In this document: positions 8,386 to 17,311 of the stretch, piece after piece
How positions within the stretch are numbered: position 1 is the first letter of the stretch
How the letters are laid out: each line of letters starts with the position of its first letter
Origin: JAICKN01 sp036489565
Lineage (GTDB): Bacteria > Acidobacteriota > Terriglobia > Terriglobales > Acidobacteriaceae
Direction of reading: 5' to 3'
DNA: 64,000 nt
Assembly: GCA_036489565.1 (NCBI GenBank)
Contig: DASXFN010000091.1
Span: 1-64,000, forward strand
Position numbers and translations under genes: made by a program
Notes under the pieces: generated by a model
What the model was told of the DNA's origin: nothing
Database searches by the model: none
The model's input: only the letters and a program-made list of their open reading frames with translations

Positions 8386-9099
8386 TTAATCCCCTGACAC
8401 GTAATTGCGCTTGCCAAAGATTGCCGTGCCCACGCGCACGCAGGTGGAACCTTCTTCAATAGCAACCTCGAAATCGTGGGACATGCCCGTGGAGAGTACA
8501 TCCACGCTGATCTTCGGTAAATGGCGCGCGGCAATTTGATCGCGCAATTGACGAACTCTTTGAAAGAATGACCTCGCACCCTGAGGATCTTCGGTAAACG
8601 GTGGAACCGTCATCAGACCGCGAATTTCGAGGCTTGCGAGGCGGGGAGCGGCTTGCAATATGTTTTCCAGCTCTTGCGAATCAGGAGCGATTCCAGTTTT
8701 TGCCGCTTCGCCGCCTACGTTGATCTCGATTAATATCCGTAGCTTTTTGCCTAACTCTTGCGCTGCAGAATTTAGTTTTTCCGCTAGGCGCAGGGAATCT
8801 AATGAATCCACTGCATGGAATAGCTCCGCGGCTTTTGCGGCTTTGTTAGTTTGCAAGTGGCCGATCATGTGCCATTCGGCGTCTTGCAAATCTTTCACGG
8901 ATTCAAGCTTGCTCGTAAATTCCTGCACGCGGCTTTCGCCGAAGATGCGTAATCCGGATGCGTAAGCTTCGCGGATGCTCTCTGCAGGAAAGGTTTTGCT
9001 GACTGCCATGAGGGTGATTTCATCAGAATCGCGATCGGCACGTCGCGCCGCAGCGTTGATTTTCTCGCGCACCGCAGCGATATTTTCAGCGATAGACAT
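8386..9099 (-). CDS. YggS-family PLP homeostasis protein
   Basis: This 237-residue, single-domain alanine-racemase-like TIM barrel has the PLP lysine in LMAVSKTFPAESI. Further family motifs are FGESRVQEF, WHMIGHLQTNK, and a C-terminal LSTGMSHDFEVAI followed by VRVGTAIFG, which binds the cofactor phosphate. Members (YggS/PROSC/PLPBP) have no known catalytic activity. They buffer pyridoxal phosphate and affect amino-acid and keto-acid balance. The gene lies 64 bases upstream of asnB on the same strand with no visible terminator between them, so cotranscription is possible. It is not next to division genes, the more usual Gram-positive context. Confidence 0.9.
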   Translation of the reverse strand: MSIAENIAAVREKINAAARRADRDSDEITLMAVSKTFPAESIREAYASGLRIFGESRVQEFTSKLESVKDLQDAEWHMIGHLQTNKAAKAAELFHAVDSLDSLRLAEKLNSAAQELGKKLRILIEINVGGEAAKTGIAPDSQELENILQAAPRLASLEIRGLMTVPPFTEDPQGARSFFQRVRQLRDQIAARHLPKISVDVLSTGMSHDFEVAIEEGSTCVRVGTAIFGKRNYVSGD

Positions 9100-9204
9100 T
9101 GCAATTGAACTTGGAGGCTATCAAAACTTGCGAAGAACTACCATGAGCGCATGCTTTTACGTGGACAGGAGTGTCCACGCAGCAAGCTCAGCGCGCAACC
9201 TTCC

Positions 9205-11259
9205 TCACATCATTCCCGTCGGCGGGGCCGGTTCGCTTGGATCACCTGCGGCGGAAACTGGCAGGAAGATCATCAACGCGGATAATCCGGCCAGAACGAT
9301 CATTCCGCCTATGACGTAGGACGGATGATTGAATACTTGAGGCCGCGCCCACGCGGGCGCGAATTGCAATCCAGCCCAAAGCAATCCGAGAATGGCCTCC
9401 CCCGCGATCAATCCCGAAGCCGTGAGCACTCCTGCGTTTTCCACTCGAGCCTTCTGAGCATCGTTGAAGCCGCGCCGCTTGGCTACCCAGTTTGCCAAAG
9501 AGCGGAGGAGTCCGCCCACAAAAATTGCAGAGGTCGTTTCAAATGGCAAATACATGCCGACCGCTACCAGCATGGGGCTGCTCGCGCCCATCATAATCAG
9601 TGCGATTCCAAAGAAGATGCCGACCACGACCAGCGGCCACGCGATGTTTCCGCCGACCACACCCATGGCCAGCGTTGCCATCAATCCAGCCTGCGGCGCG
9701 GAAAGCTGGCGGTCGCCAAATCCCGTGCCGCCCATCGCGATATTGCCGCGGTATAAAAGCATCAGGGGCCAATACATCACCAGGCTGGCGACAACGACGG
9801 CGATTAATTCCGCCATCTGAATTTTGCGGGGCGTGCCGCCGAGGATGTATCCAACTTTAAAATCTTGCAACAACTCGCCTGCGACCGATGATGACACGCA
9901 AACAACCGCCGCCACACCCAGCACCGCAGCCACGCCGGAATTTCCAGAGACTCCAAGCGCAACCATAAGGAGCGCTGCAATCAGCAACGTGGAAAGCGTT
10001 AAACCGGAAACAGGATTATTCGAAGAGCCAATCAATCCAACCAAACTTCCCGATACGGTAGCGAAAAAGAAGCCGACGATCAGCATGACTACTGCCGCAA
10101 GAATTGCCGGCCAGACCAATCCGGAGATGTGGACGTAGAGCATGCACATGAGCACGAACGTCACAGCAATCAAGCTAAAGACAACTTTGGAACTCATGTA
10201 CTGCTCGGTGCGCGACAATTTGGCGCGGTCGGCAGCGGTTTGCTTTAGATCAGCCAATGCCCTGCCCAGGCCTGCAGTCAGACTTTTCCCCATCTTGAAG
10301 AGGGTATAAGCGGCGCCAACGAGCATTCCGCCGATTGCGATGGGACGGACAATTACCTTCCAGACGGCGATGGCCATTGCCGCCCAATTGTCAGGAGTGT
10401 CTGCGGGAAGATAATGTCGCACTTGTGGTCCCAAAAAAAAGATGATCAGCGGAACCAGCAATCCCCAGGCCAGCACGCCGCCTGAAAATTGGATGGATGC
10501 GAGTCGAAGGCCGATAATGTAGCCGACGCCAAGGTATGCAGGACTCACCGTCGGCGCTGCCAACGTGGTCGCTCCTCCGGCAGCCACAACATTTGCGCCT
10601 GCCTTTGCTCCCAGGCTTACTTGGCTGTGGCCCAAACTCCCAACATTAAAGTGAATGTCTTTATCGGAGGCAAACAATCCGAAACGCCCCAGCATGTAAA
10701 CCAAGCCCCCGATGCCGATGTTCCAGAAAAGATATTTGGCGGCCTGGGCTCCGCGCTGTCCGGCTTTATGAATCTCCGATGCGGCGAGAGATTCAGGAAA
10801 AGGCAATTCCGGATCTTCGACCATGACGCGCCGCACTAAAGAAATGAAGAGAACGCCGAGGACGCTGCCGACAAGGATCAGCGCGGAAGATTTCCAATAT
10901 GCCTGGCGCCAGCCGAATGAAGGCCAGACCCCCGCGATCAGGAACGCGGGAATGGTGAAGATCGCGCCTGCTGCGACGCCTTCACCAATCGAGCCTGCCG
11001 TTCGCGCAATGTTCTCCTCGAGCAGGGACCCTTTCATGGACCGAAGAATTGCCATGCCGATCACCGCGGCAGGGTAAGTGGCGGCGATGGTGATTCCGGC
11101 GCGCAATCCCAGATAGGCGTTGGCAGCTCCCAAAACCACCGTCATGACCAATCCAATGAGGATGGCGCGTAGGGTGAACTCGCGCATCTCCATGTTTTCG
11201 GGAACATACGGCTGATACCGGTTCGGTTTTTGCGGATTCACGGGAGGCGGAGCACTCAT
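9205..11259 (-). CDS. OPT-family oligopeptide transporter
   Basis: This 684-residue protein has about 15-16 hydrophobic segments spread over its whole length. The N-terminal region MEMREFTLRAILIGL followed by GAANAYLGLRAGITIAATYP is characteristic of bacterial OPT proteins. OPT carriers import oligopeptides or metal-siderophore complexes using the proton gradient, and the substrate is not predictable here. The frame extends upstream to 11361, but ATG 11259 is preferred: it has a GGGAAG-type ribosome binding site and gives the usual short Pro/Asn-rich leader (MSAPPPVNPQKPNRYQPYVP). It is divergent from comF and ends 105 bases before the YggS gene starts. Confidence 0.9.
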   Translation of the reverse strand: MSAPPPVNPQKPNRYQPYVPENMEMREFTLRAILIGLVMTVVLGAANAYLGLRAGITIAATYPAAVIGMAILRSMKGSLLEENIARTAGSIGEGVAAGAIFTIPAFLIAGVWPSFGWRQAYWKSSALILVGSVLGVLFISLVRRVMVEDPELPFPESLAASEIHKAGQRGAQAAKYLFWNIGIGGLVYMLGRFGLFASDKDIHFNVGSLGHSQVSLGAKAGANVVAAGGATTLAAPTVSPAYLGVGYIIGLRLASIQFSGGVLAWGLLVPLIIFFLGPQVRHYLPADTPDNWAAMAIAVWKVIVRPIAIGGMLVGAAYTLFKMGKSLTAGLGRALADLKQTAADRAKLSRTEQYMSSKVVFSLIAVTFVLMCMLYVHISGLVWPAILAAVVMLIVGFFFATVSGSLVGLIGSSNNPVSGLTLSTLLIAALLMVALGVSGNSGVAAVLGVAAVVCVSSSVAGELLQDFKVGYILGGTPRKIQMAELIAVVVASLVMYWPLMLLYRGNIAMGGTGFGDRQLSAPQAGLMATLAMGVVGGNIAWPLVVVGIFFGIALIMMGASSPMLVAVGMYLPFETTSAIFVGGLLRSLANWVAKRRGFNDAQKARVENAGVLTASGLIAGEAILGLLWAGLQFAPAWARPQVFNHPSYVIGGMIVLAGLSALMIFLPVSAAGDPSEPAPPTGMM

Positions 11260-11408
11260 GATTTCTTCCCTCGGGCCGGGGCTGGAGAATAAGGCAAGTC
11301 CGCGCACCTTAGCATGGGTGCAAGGTATTTTACAAGTCAGTCCCCGGAATGCTTGGCGCATTCAGACTCACCCGTTCGCGCCGGGATAGTCAGTCACTCC
11401 CTCGCGCA

Positions 11409-11438
11409 TTGCGTAGCAGCAAGCTGGGCCGCTATACT
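11409..11438 (+). promoter_or_regulatory. Candidate sigma-70 promoter for comF
   Basis: TTGCGT at 11409-11414 and TATACT at 11433-11438 are 18 bases apart. Transcription from this promoter would begin near 11445, downstream of the ATG at 11438, and so would favour a later comF start codon. Confidence 0.45.
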
Positions 11439-12421
11439 TGGGGACAATTGTCCGGCACGGAGTTCGCGCAGAACCGGCTGGGCGAGGGAGGCTCGTCTTC
11501 AGCAGTAGCGGGATCCCAATTCGCGCGCCTCAGTCCGCAGCGAAGCAGAATGAACGGACCGCTTCGCTGGTTAGTTCTGCCACTCGGATTGCCAAAAGCT
11601 CGATCACGAAAAGCTGGATTGCTGAAAGCTTGTTCGCCACGTTGTTTCCCTCCGATTGCCGTCTCTGCACATTCCCTCTAACAAATATTTCCCGCTTGCC
11701 GGTTTGCGAGGCATGCCTGGAGCAAATTGATCCGGTGGAAGGAATTGTTTGCTCGATCTGCGGAGAAAAAATTCAGACAGCGCTGGCGCAGAACAATCGC
11801 GCGCCTCTGTGCGGACTTTGCCAGAAGAAAGCGCCGCCTTTCGTGCAGGCTGCGGCTTACGGAAACTACACGGGGACACTGCGTGATTTGATCCACTTGT
11901 TGAAGTATGACCAGATACGGCCGGCGGCAAATGTTCTGGGCGGATTTTTGGCGGACGCGATTACAGGGCTTGAGGCGAATTTTGCGGATGATCGGATGAT
12001 CGTCATTCCAGTGCCGCTCTATAAAGGCAAGCGGCGGCAAAGAGGGTTCAATCAAGCAGAGTTGATCGCCAAGGCCGCGCTTAAATTAAGGAATTCCAAG
12101 CGGTTCGAAGTTAAGACAGGATTATTGAAACGCACACGCCCTACGGAATCGCAAATAGGTCTTACGCGACACCAACGCCGCGAGAATATTCGCGGTGCAT
12201 TTGGGGCGGTAAAAAAAGAAGAGATTGCGGGCAGGGAAGTTCTTTTGGTGGATGACGTTTTCACCACGGGCACAACGGCTTCCGAGTGCGCGAGAGTTTT
12301 ATTGCGATCCGGCGCATCTAAGGTATGGGTGGCTACAGTCGCGCGCACGCAGAAAGCGGAAGCACAAAAGATTGAGGTTTTCGCGGCGGAAGGGCCGGAG
12401 ACCCTGGCCGTTGCAGGTTAG
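11438..12421 (+). CDS. comF: ComF-family phosphoribosyltransferase-like protein
   Basis: From about residue 66 this is a standard ComF protein. A four-pair cysteine zinc region comes first (CRLC, CEAC, CSIC, CGLC), then a phosphoribosyltransferase fold with the PRPP-binding loop VLLVDDVFTTGTTA. PVPLYKGKRRQRGFNQ is another family hallmark. ComF proteins take part in DNA uptake (competence) and, in some bacteria, recombination-associated processes. The first about 64 residues of the ATG-11438 reading are low in family character. Typical ComF N-termini read LFATLFPSDC, so a TTG at 11630 or 11642 may be the true start, and the candidate promoter at 11409-11438 supports that. The HNH gene follows on the same strand after 23 bases. 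Confidence 0.85.
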   Translation: MGTIVRHGVRAEPAGRGRLVFSSSGIPIRAPQSAAKQNERTASLVSSATRIAKSSITKSWIAESLFATLFPSDCRLCTFPLTNISRLPVCEACLEQIDPVEGIVCSICGEKIQTALAQNNRAPLCGLCQKKAPPFVQAAAYGNYTGTLRDLIHLLKYDQIRPAANVLGGFLADAITGLEANFADDRMIVIPVPLYKGKRRQRGFNQAELIAKAALKLRNSKRFEVKTGLLKRTRPTESQIGLTRHQRRENIRGAFGAVKKEEIAGREVLLVDDVFTTGTTASECARVLLRSGASKVWVATVARTQKAEAQKIEVFAAEGPETLAVAG

Positions 12422-12444
12422 GTCGTTAAAAGTTAGATCAGCGT

Positions 12445-13059
12445 ATGTCGAGGAATTTGAGCAGAGCGATCGATAGAGATAGCGGGCGGAGAATCCCTTT
12501 GCCGCTTGCGCCGCTGCCTGTTCTTCATCAGGAAAGCGACGGTCATGCGCTGCACGCTCCGGTGCTCGTGCTGAATGCTTCATACGAGCCCATTAATGTA
12601 TGCGCTGCGCGGCGGGCCATTGTGCTGGTCCTCAAAGGCGTGGCCATGACGGAAGAAGAGAACGGCCATTTTCTGCACGCCGCGCGGTTCGCGCTGCGGC
12701 TGCCTTCGGTAATCCGCCTGCTTGAGTACCGCCGCATCCCGCACCAAACGCGCGCTCTTTCCCGCAAGAACATCCTGCTGCGGGACCGCAATACCTGCCA
12801 GTATTGTGGGGAATTGCTTACCGCCAGCGACCTTACGCTGGACCACGTGGTGCCGCGCTCGCGCGGCGGCCTTTCCACCTGGGAGAATCTTGTGGCGTGC
12901 TGCCATCCGTGTAACCGGCGGAAAGGGAATCATCTCCCCATGGAGGCTGACATGAAGCTGATGCGCGAGCCGCATGCATTCAATCTCCATACCAGCCGTC
13001 ACATTATGCGGCTCATGGGTCATTCGGATGACAAGTGGCGAAAGTATTTGTTCTACTGA
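12445..13059 (+). CDS. HNH endonuclease (McrA-like)
   Basis: This 204-residue protein begins with an N-terminal segment containing APVLVLNASYEPINVC, found in a widespread group of stand-alone HNH nucleases. The HNH domain spans about residues 110-165: CQYCG, then LDHVVPRSRGG, then NLVACCHPCNRRKGN. The two CxxC pairs form a zinc site, and the His of DHV, the Asn of ENLV and the Asn/His after CNRRKGN form the beta-beta-alpha metal active site. Members are often conserved in genomes without restriction partners, so the physiological substrate is unclear. It lies between comF and the MutS-like gene on one strand, with short gaps of 23 and 21 bases, compatible with one DNA-metabolism transcript. 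Confidence 0.85.
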   Translation: MSRNLSRAIDRDSGRRIPLPLAPLPVLHQESDGHALHAPVLVLNASYEPINVCAARRAIVLVLKGVAMTEEENGHFLHAARFALRLPSVIRLLEYRRIPHQTRALSRKNILLRDRNTCQYCGELLTASDLTLDHVVPRSRGGLSTWENLVACCHPCNRRKGNHLPMEADMKLMREPHAFNLHTSRHIMRLMGHSDDKWRKYLFY

Positions 13060-13080
13060 CAGCGAACGCGAAAACTTCCA

Positions 13081-14883
13081 TTGATTGATCTTTTGCCTCC
13101 TTCCCAGGAATACAACGAACGCGTTTGCGCTCGCGAAGCGCTCGTCGCGCGCCGTACAGCGGTCCACATCAGGCTGGGCTATGTCCGCTTGTTGCTCACG
13201 ATTTCAGCAGTGGTAATCGGCTGGGTATCACTGATAAGACATTCGATTCCCATCTGGTGGCTGCTCGCGCCGCTGGTGGTTTTTATTGGCGTTGCCGCTT
13301 ACCACACCAAAGTGCTGCGCGCGATCACGTGCGCGGAGCGGGCTGTGGCCTACTACAGGAACGGAATCGCGCGCATGGAGGACAAGTGGGCGGGCCGGGG
13401 CGAAACTGGAGAGCGCTTTCTTGAGCCACATCACATTTACGCTGCTGATCTGGATATTTTCGGCAAGGGCAGCCTCTTTGAATTGCTTTCCACGGGACGC
13501 ACTCGAATCGGTGAAGAGACGCTCGCGCGCTGGTTATTAGCGCCATCTCCTCTCGAGGCGATTCAGGATCGTCACGCTGCGATTGGCGAGCTTCGCCGCC
13601 TGCTGGATTTCCGGGAGGACCTGGCGGTGGCGGGCGAGGAGGCGCGGGTTGGAGTACATCCAGCAGAATTGATGAAATGGGCGGAGTCCCCGCCACAGTT
13701 GCGGTCTGCGTGGCTTAGGATAATTGCTCCGATGCTGACTTTGCTTGCCGGGGCGAGCGTCGTGATCTGGATTGCGTGGGACACCTATCTGCCGCTGCTG
13801 ATCGTGGTTACGATTGAAGCGGTGATTTTTTATTTTGTCAGGAATCGGCTGGATGAAATTCTGCATAAAACCGAACATGCTTTCGAGGATTTAGGACTGC
13901 TTTCAGCGCTGCTGATACGCGCGGAAGCTGAACCATTCCAGGCCCCGGTTTTGAAATCTCTGCACGAAAAAATTTCCCCTGAGTCGGATTCCACGTCAAA
14001 TGCAGCTTCCAAAGCGGTTCGGCGGCTGCAAAGCATTACCGACCGTATCCGCTCGCGTGAGAATTTATTTTTGCGAATCATGGACGTGCCGCTCATGTAT
14101 TCGGTGCAGGTAGCTTTTGCTGCGGAAGCATGGCGCGCCCGGCACGGCGAAAAAGTCCGACAATGGCTGGCCGCGCTCGGGGAAATGGAAGCACTGGTTT
14201 CGCTGGCTACCTACAGCTATGAGCATCCTGCTGATCCTTTCCCTGAATTTGTTTCCGGTCCCGCTTGCTTTGAAAGCGAACGCCTTGGACATCCGCTTGT
14301 CCCGAACGCGGCGTGCGTTCGCAACGCCGTAAAGGTAGGGCAGCGGCCGCGCGTCCTGCTGGTAAGCGGTTCGAACATGTCAGGGAAGAGCACGCTGTTG
14401 CGCTCTGTCGGCATTAACACGGTTCTGGCGATGGCGGGCGCGCCGGTGCGGGCCCATTCCATGCGCCTTACGCCTCTTCACGTGGGCGCAAGCATCAAAA
14501 TCAACGATTCATTGCAGGAGGGCAGTTCGCATTTTTATGCTGAGATTACTCGGTTGCGGCAAATTGTTGATCTGGCCGCCGAAAAGTTGCCGGTGATGTT
14601 TCTGCTGGACGAAGTGCTACAAGGAACTAATTCCAATGACCGCCGTGTCGGTACGGAGGGCATTGTTGCGGGATTTTTGAATCGCGGGGCCATCGGACTC
14701 CTGAGCACACACGACCTCGCGTTGACTGCGATAGCCGGCAACTTGGCCGGCGACGTAGAGAATGTCCACTTTCAGGATGAGCTTAAAGATGGGCGCATGA
14801 GTTTCGATTACATTCTGCGTTCCGGGATCGTCACGAAAAGCAATGGCCTGGAATTAATGCGATCTATTGGCCTGGAAGTCTGA
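13081..14883 (+). CDS. Membrane-anchored MutS-like ATPase
   Basis: The C-terminal half (about 400-600) is a MutS ATPase domain: Walker A GSNMSGKST at residues 430-438, an ABC-like signature region with DSLQEGSSHF, Walker B FLLDEVLQGTNS (Asp510-Glu511) and LLSTHDLALT. The MutS mismatch-recognition domain I and connector are absent. Instead, four hydrophobic segments lie in two pairs at about 38-57, 60-78, 218-238 and 240-258, so the protein is probably bound to the inner membrane. Lever and clamp-like helices (about 265-390) connect them. This is the MutS-related group sometimes annotated as a mismatch repair protein, but it is unlikely to do repair. It starts at TTG 13081, with no better codon nearby. 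Function is unknown. Confidence 0.85.
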   Translation: MIDLLPPSQEYNERVCAREALVARRTAVHIRLGYVRLLLTISAVVIGWVSLIRHSIPIWWLLAPLVVFIGVAAYHTKVLRAITCAERAVAYYRNGIARMEDKWAGRGETGERFLEPHHIYAADLDIFGKGSLFELLSTGRTRIGEETLARWLLAPSPLEAIQDRHAAIGELRRLLDFREDLAVAGEEARVGVHPAELMKWAESPPQLRSAWLRIIAPMLTLLAGASVVIWIAWDTYLPLLIVVTIEAVIFYFVRNRLDEILHKTEHAFEDLGLLSALLIRAEAEPFQAPVLKSLHEKISPESDSTSNAASKAVRRLQSITDRIRSRENLFLRIMDVPLMYSVQVAFAAEAWRARHGEKVRQWLAALGEMEALVSLATYSYEHPADPFPEFVSGPACFESERLGHPLVPNAACVRNAVKVGQRPRVLLVSGSNMSGKSTLLRSVGINTVLAMAGAPVRAHSMRLTPLHVGASIKINDSLQEGSSHFYAEITRLRQIVDLAAEKLPVMFLLDEVLQGTNSNDRRVGTEGIVAGFLNRGAIGLLSTHDLALTAIAGNLAGDVENVHFQDELKDGRMSFDYILRSGIVTKSNGLELMRSIGLEV

Positions 14884-14912
14884 TCTTTTACCTGGCGTCT
14901 GCTCCTTGGCGA

Positions 14913-14937
14913 GCGAGCCGTATGATGTGCGGCTCGC
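14913..14937. terminator. Hairpin between convergent genes
   Basis: An 8-bp GC-rich stem (GCGAGCCG, 14913-14920; CGGCTCGC, 14930-14937) with a 9-base loop lies in the 70-base gap between the MutS-like gene and the convergent secreted-protein gene. There is no T-tract, so it may act as a weak or factor-assisted terminator. Confidence 0.4.
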
Positions 14938-14953
14938 CGGGTGTATTTCCATC

Positions 14954-15796
14954 CTATTGCTTCGGCTTGGGCTGGCCCTGGTCGGGCTTTTGCTGGTCCT
15001 TGGGAACTTCCTTCCCATCGTAAGTGATTCTTGAGTTCGCTCCGAAGCGCTTGTAATCCTCGTACTTCACAATTTCGCGGATGTGAATGTCGCCGGTCGA
15101 GAAGTGCAATATGTCATCCGCGCGAGTGTAGGTGGGGAACCAGTATTTGCCGTCAATCTGCTGGCGCCAGGTGGTGAATTTCGGATAAAGGTGTTCCTCT
15201 TTGCCTTTTTTGTGGACATTGGTGTCGGGAACGGTTTTGCCGAAGGTCTTTACGATCTGAAAGTCGTGATCGTCCACCCAGATGCGTCCCTGGAAGTAGC
15301 GCTTTTTGCCAACAATCTGTTTGGGAGCGATGTCGAAAACGTAGCAGTGTAGTTCGTCTTCCTGCTGCTGGCCTACGTAGAGAATGTCGTATTCCGGGAG
15401 TTCATCGCTGGTCAGAACGAACGGCAATCGGTTGCGGATGTCTTCGAAATCGCCCTCGTCCATCTCCAGGCCGCCATTGGACAGCGTTGACTGCGGAGCG
15501 AAGACGACATTCTCCGTGCGCTTGCCCTGATCGTCAAATAGCACGTCGAACACCTGCTGATATTCGCCGTTGACGGTATCGCCATCAAGCACCTCTACCT
15601 TTACCGATTGCCGGTAGGTGTACTGGTCGCGAGCTTCCTTAAATTCTTTTTCCTTTGTTGCGAAGCGCTGGATGATCTCCTGCGGCGTTGTGCCCGTCGG
15701 TTGGCTGGTGTCGAGCGTGCCTTCCTGCGCAAATGCAATTCCAGACAGCAAGCACAAAGCAATTAGGGTGGTGGATAGGGTCTTAGCAACCTTCAT
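14954..15796 (-). CDS. Secreted LolA/outer-membrane-lipoprotein-sorting-like protein
   Basis: This 280-residue protein has a clear Sec signal peptide: MKVAKTLSTTLIALCLLSG, then an AFA cleavage-type site before QEGTL. The mature part alternates short beta strands, with RQSVKVEVLDGD, RIWVDDHDFQIVKTFGK and DGKYWFPTYTRADD. This pattern resembles the incomplete beta-barrel of LolA/LolB/RseB-type proteins. It ends in a Gln/Lys/Pro-rich tail (KDQQKPDQGQPKPKQ). Similar proteins are common in acidobacteria, without experimental function. Lipid or hydrophobic ligand binding in the periplasm is an inference from the fold. ATG 15796 was preferred to the upstream 15820 because it gives a canonical signal peptide. 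Confidence 0.7.
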   Translation of the reverse strand: MKVAKTLSTTLIALCLLSGIAFAQEGTLDTSQPTGTTPQEIIQRFATKEKEFKEARDQYTYRQSVKVEVLDGDTVNGEYQQVFDVLFDDQGKRTENVVFAPQSTLSNGGLEMDEGDFEDIRNRLPFVLTSDELPEYDILYVGQQQEDELHCYVFDIAPKQIVGKKRYFQGRIWVDDHDFQIVKTFGKTVPDTNVHKKGKEEHLYPKFTTWRQQIDGKYWFPTYTRADDILHFSTGDIHIREIVKYEDYKRFGANSRITYDGKEVPKDQQKPDQGQPKPKQ

Positions 15797-15993
15797 AGAA
15801 ATAGTGTAGTGGAAAAACAAAATGAATTAACGAAAGCTCCGCGCCCCTCGAGTTTTTTGTTGCTGGCGCCGAATTCTTAGGGTCGGTCAACCAAGTAGTT
15901 AGATTGACCCTCCCTCCATGAAGTTGCCGGGAAAATGCGGTCTCCGTAAAGGCAACCACAAGTCCGCGGGTCGCGTTGTAAGATGGCGTTAGT

Positions 15994-17253
15994 TTGGCCG
16001 CTCTTATTTCACAATCGGGAAGTTTTGGGTCATCCGCGCTGCAACAGGAAATTACGCGGCTGGCAGCGCGTCCTGAGGTCCGCTCCGCCTGTGCGTGGCT
16101 GCGGGCGCAAGAGCCGCAATTTGCGCATTGGCAAATGCAGGTGGCGTCGATTCCCGCTCCCCCGTTTGGCGAAGGCACGCGCGCCGAATGGCTCATGGAG
16201 AGATTCCACGAACTGGATCTCGAGGACGTCCATATAGACGAAGCGGGCAACGTGCTTGGCATCCACCCGGGAGTAATCAGCGGGCAGTGCGTTTCCCTGA
16301 GCGCGCACATTGACACGGTGTTCCCAGTAAACACGCCTTTGAATATCCGCCAGCAGGGAACGCGGCTTTTTGGGCCCGGAGTTTCCGATAATGGCGCGGG
16401 AATTACCGCATTGCTGGCAATTGCGGCGGCCTTGCGCGTCTGCAAGGTGGAGCACCCTCTGCCCATCCTTTTTATCGGGAATGTCGGGGAGGAGGGTGAA
16501 GGGGATTTGCGCGGCATGCGGCACATCTTTTCGAACGGGCAGCACAAAGATTCAATTGTCGCCAGCCTGATTCTCGACGGCGCTGGTTCCGACACGATTG
16601 TTGCCGAAGCCCTGGGCAGCCGACGCTTTGAGGTGATCGTGCGCGGTCCGGGAGGACACTCCTGGAGTGACTTTGGCACGCCGAACCCAATTGTTGTGCT
16701 GGCCCAGGCGGTGCAGGCATTCACGCAGACACCGGTGCCTGCGTCGCCTAAGACGACGTTCAATATCGGAGTGATTCGCGGTGGGACCTCGGTCAACTCC
16801 ATCCCCGAATCGGCCAGCATGCGCGTGGACATTCGCTCCACATCCATGGCGGAGATGGAGCGGCTGGAAGCAAATTTACGTTATGCGATTGATGCGGCCA
16901 TCGAGACGGTGCAATCCAATGCGCGCAGCGGCCCGCAGAGACATTCGTATAAATTGAGCGCCGAAGTCATTGCTATTGGCAATCGCCCCGCGGGCGAGTT
17001 GGACGCAAGCGCCCGCATTCTTCACGTCATTCGCGCCGTGGATGCTCACCTGGGCAATGGATCACAGGTACAGCGCGCCTCCACCGACGCCAATGTGCCT
17101 TTGTCATTGGGAAGGGAAGCGATTGCGATTGGCGGCGGCGGCTCCGGCGGCGGGGCGCATACTTTGCAGGAATGGTTCGACTGTAGTGGAAGAGAATTGG
17201 GACTGAAGAGAATTCTTTTGTCGCTGCTCACGCTGACCGGAACAGGTGAATGA
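15994..17253 (+). CDS. M20-family metallopeptidase / amidohydrolase
   Basis: This 419-residue enzyme keeps the M20 metal-binding set: SAHIDTVFP (His and Asp), GPGVSDNGAG (bridging Asp), GNVGEEGEGD (catalytic Glu and ligand), LDGAGSD, and the late His of GGAHTLQEWFD. The dimerisation lid domain lies at about 205-325, around RGPGGHSWSDFG and GGTSVNSIPESA. The family includes aminoacylases, di- and tripeptidases and carboxypeptidases, so the substrate is open. No signal peptide is seen, hence it is probably cytoplasmic. It starts at TTG 15994. A hairpin (stem 17253-17259 with 17270-17276) overlaps the stop codon and may end the transcript against the convergent TonB gene. Confidence 0.88.
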   Translation: MAALISQSGSFGSSALQQEITRLAARPEVRSACAWLRAQEPQFAHWQMQVASIPAPPFGEGTRAEWLMERFHELDLEDVHIDEAGNVLGIHPGVISGQCVSLSAHIDTVFPVNTPLNIRQQGTRLFGPGVSDNGAGITALLAIAAALRVCKVEHPLPILFIGNVGEEGEGDLRGMRHIFSNGQHKDSIVASLILDGAGSDTIVAEALGSRRFEVIVRGPGGHSWSDFGTPNPIVVLAQAVQAFTQTPVPASPKTTFNIGVIRGGTSVNSIPESASMRVDIRSTSMAEMERLEANLRYAIDAAIETVQSNARSGPQRHSYKLSAEVIAIGNRPAGELDASARILHVIRAVDAHLGNGSQVQRASTDANVPLSLGREAIAIGGGGSGGGAHTLQEWFDCSGRELGLKRILLSLLTLTGTGE

Positions 17254-17311
17254 AGCTGGTGGGTGATTTCCAGCTTTGTCGGCAAAGTCGTTTAAGTAAG
17301 AGTAACGGTGT

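Noticed and set aside
11438..14883. ComF, HNH nuclease and MutS-like ATPase as an anti-phage defence island
   Set aside because: Each belongs to a widespread chromosomal family. There is no integrase, no composition shift and no defence-type partner, so a housekeeping or competence-related role is more economical.
13081..14883. MutS-like gene as the mismatch repair mutS
   Set aside because: Domain I with the Phe-x-Glu mismatch wedge is missing and four membrane helices replace the N-terminal domains. It cannot carry out mismatch recognition as known.
15783..16847. A 354-codon open frame on the minus strand opposite the M20 peptidase
   Set aside because: Its translation is Ser/Arg/Pro/Cys-rich without any domain, and the plus strand shows a full set of M20 metal ligands. 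It is a GC-driven antisense frame. The same applies to other long antisense frames, such as 1018-1611 and 38272-39534.
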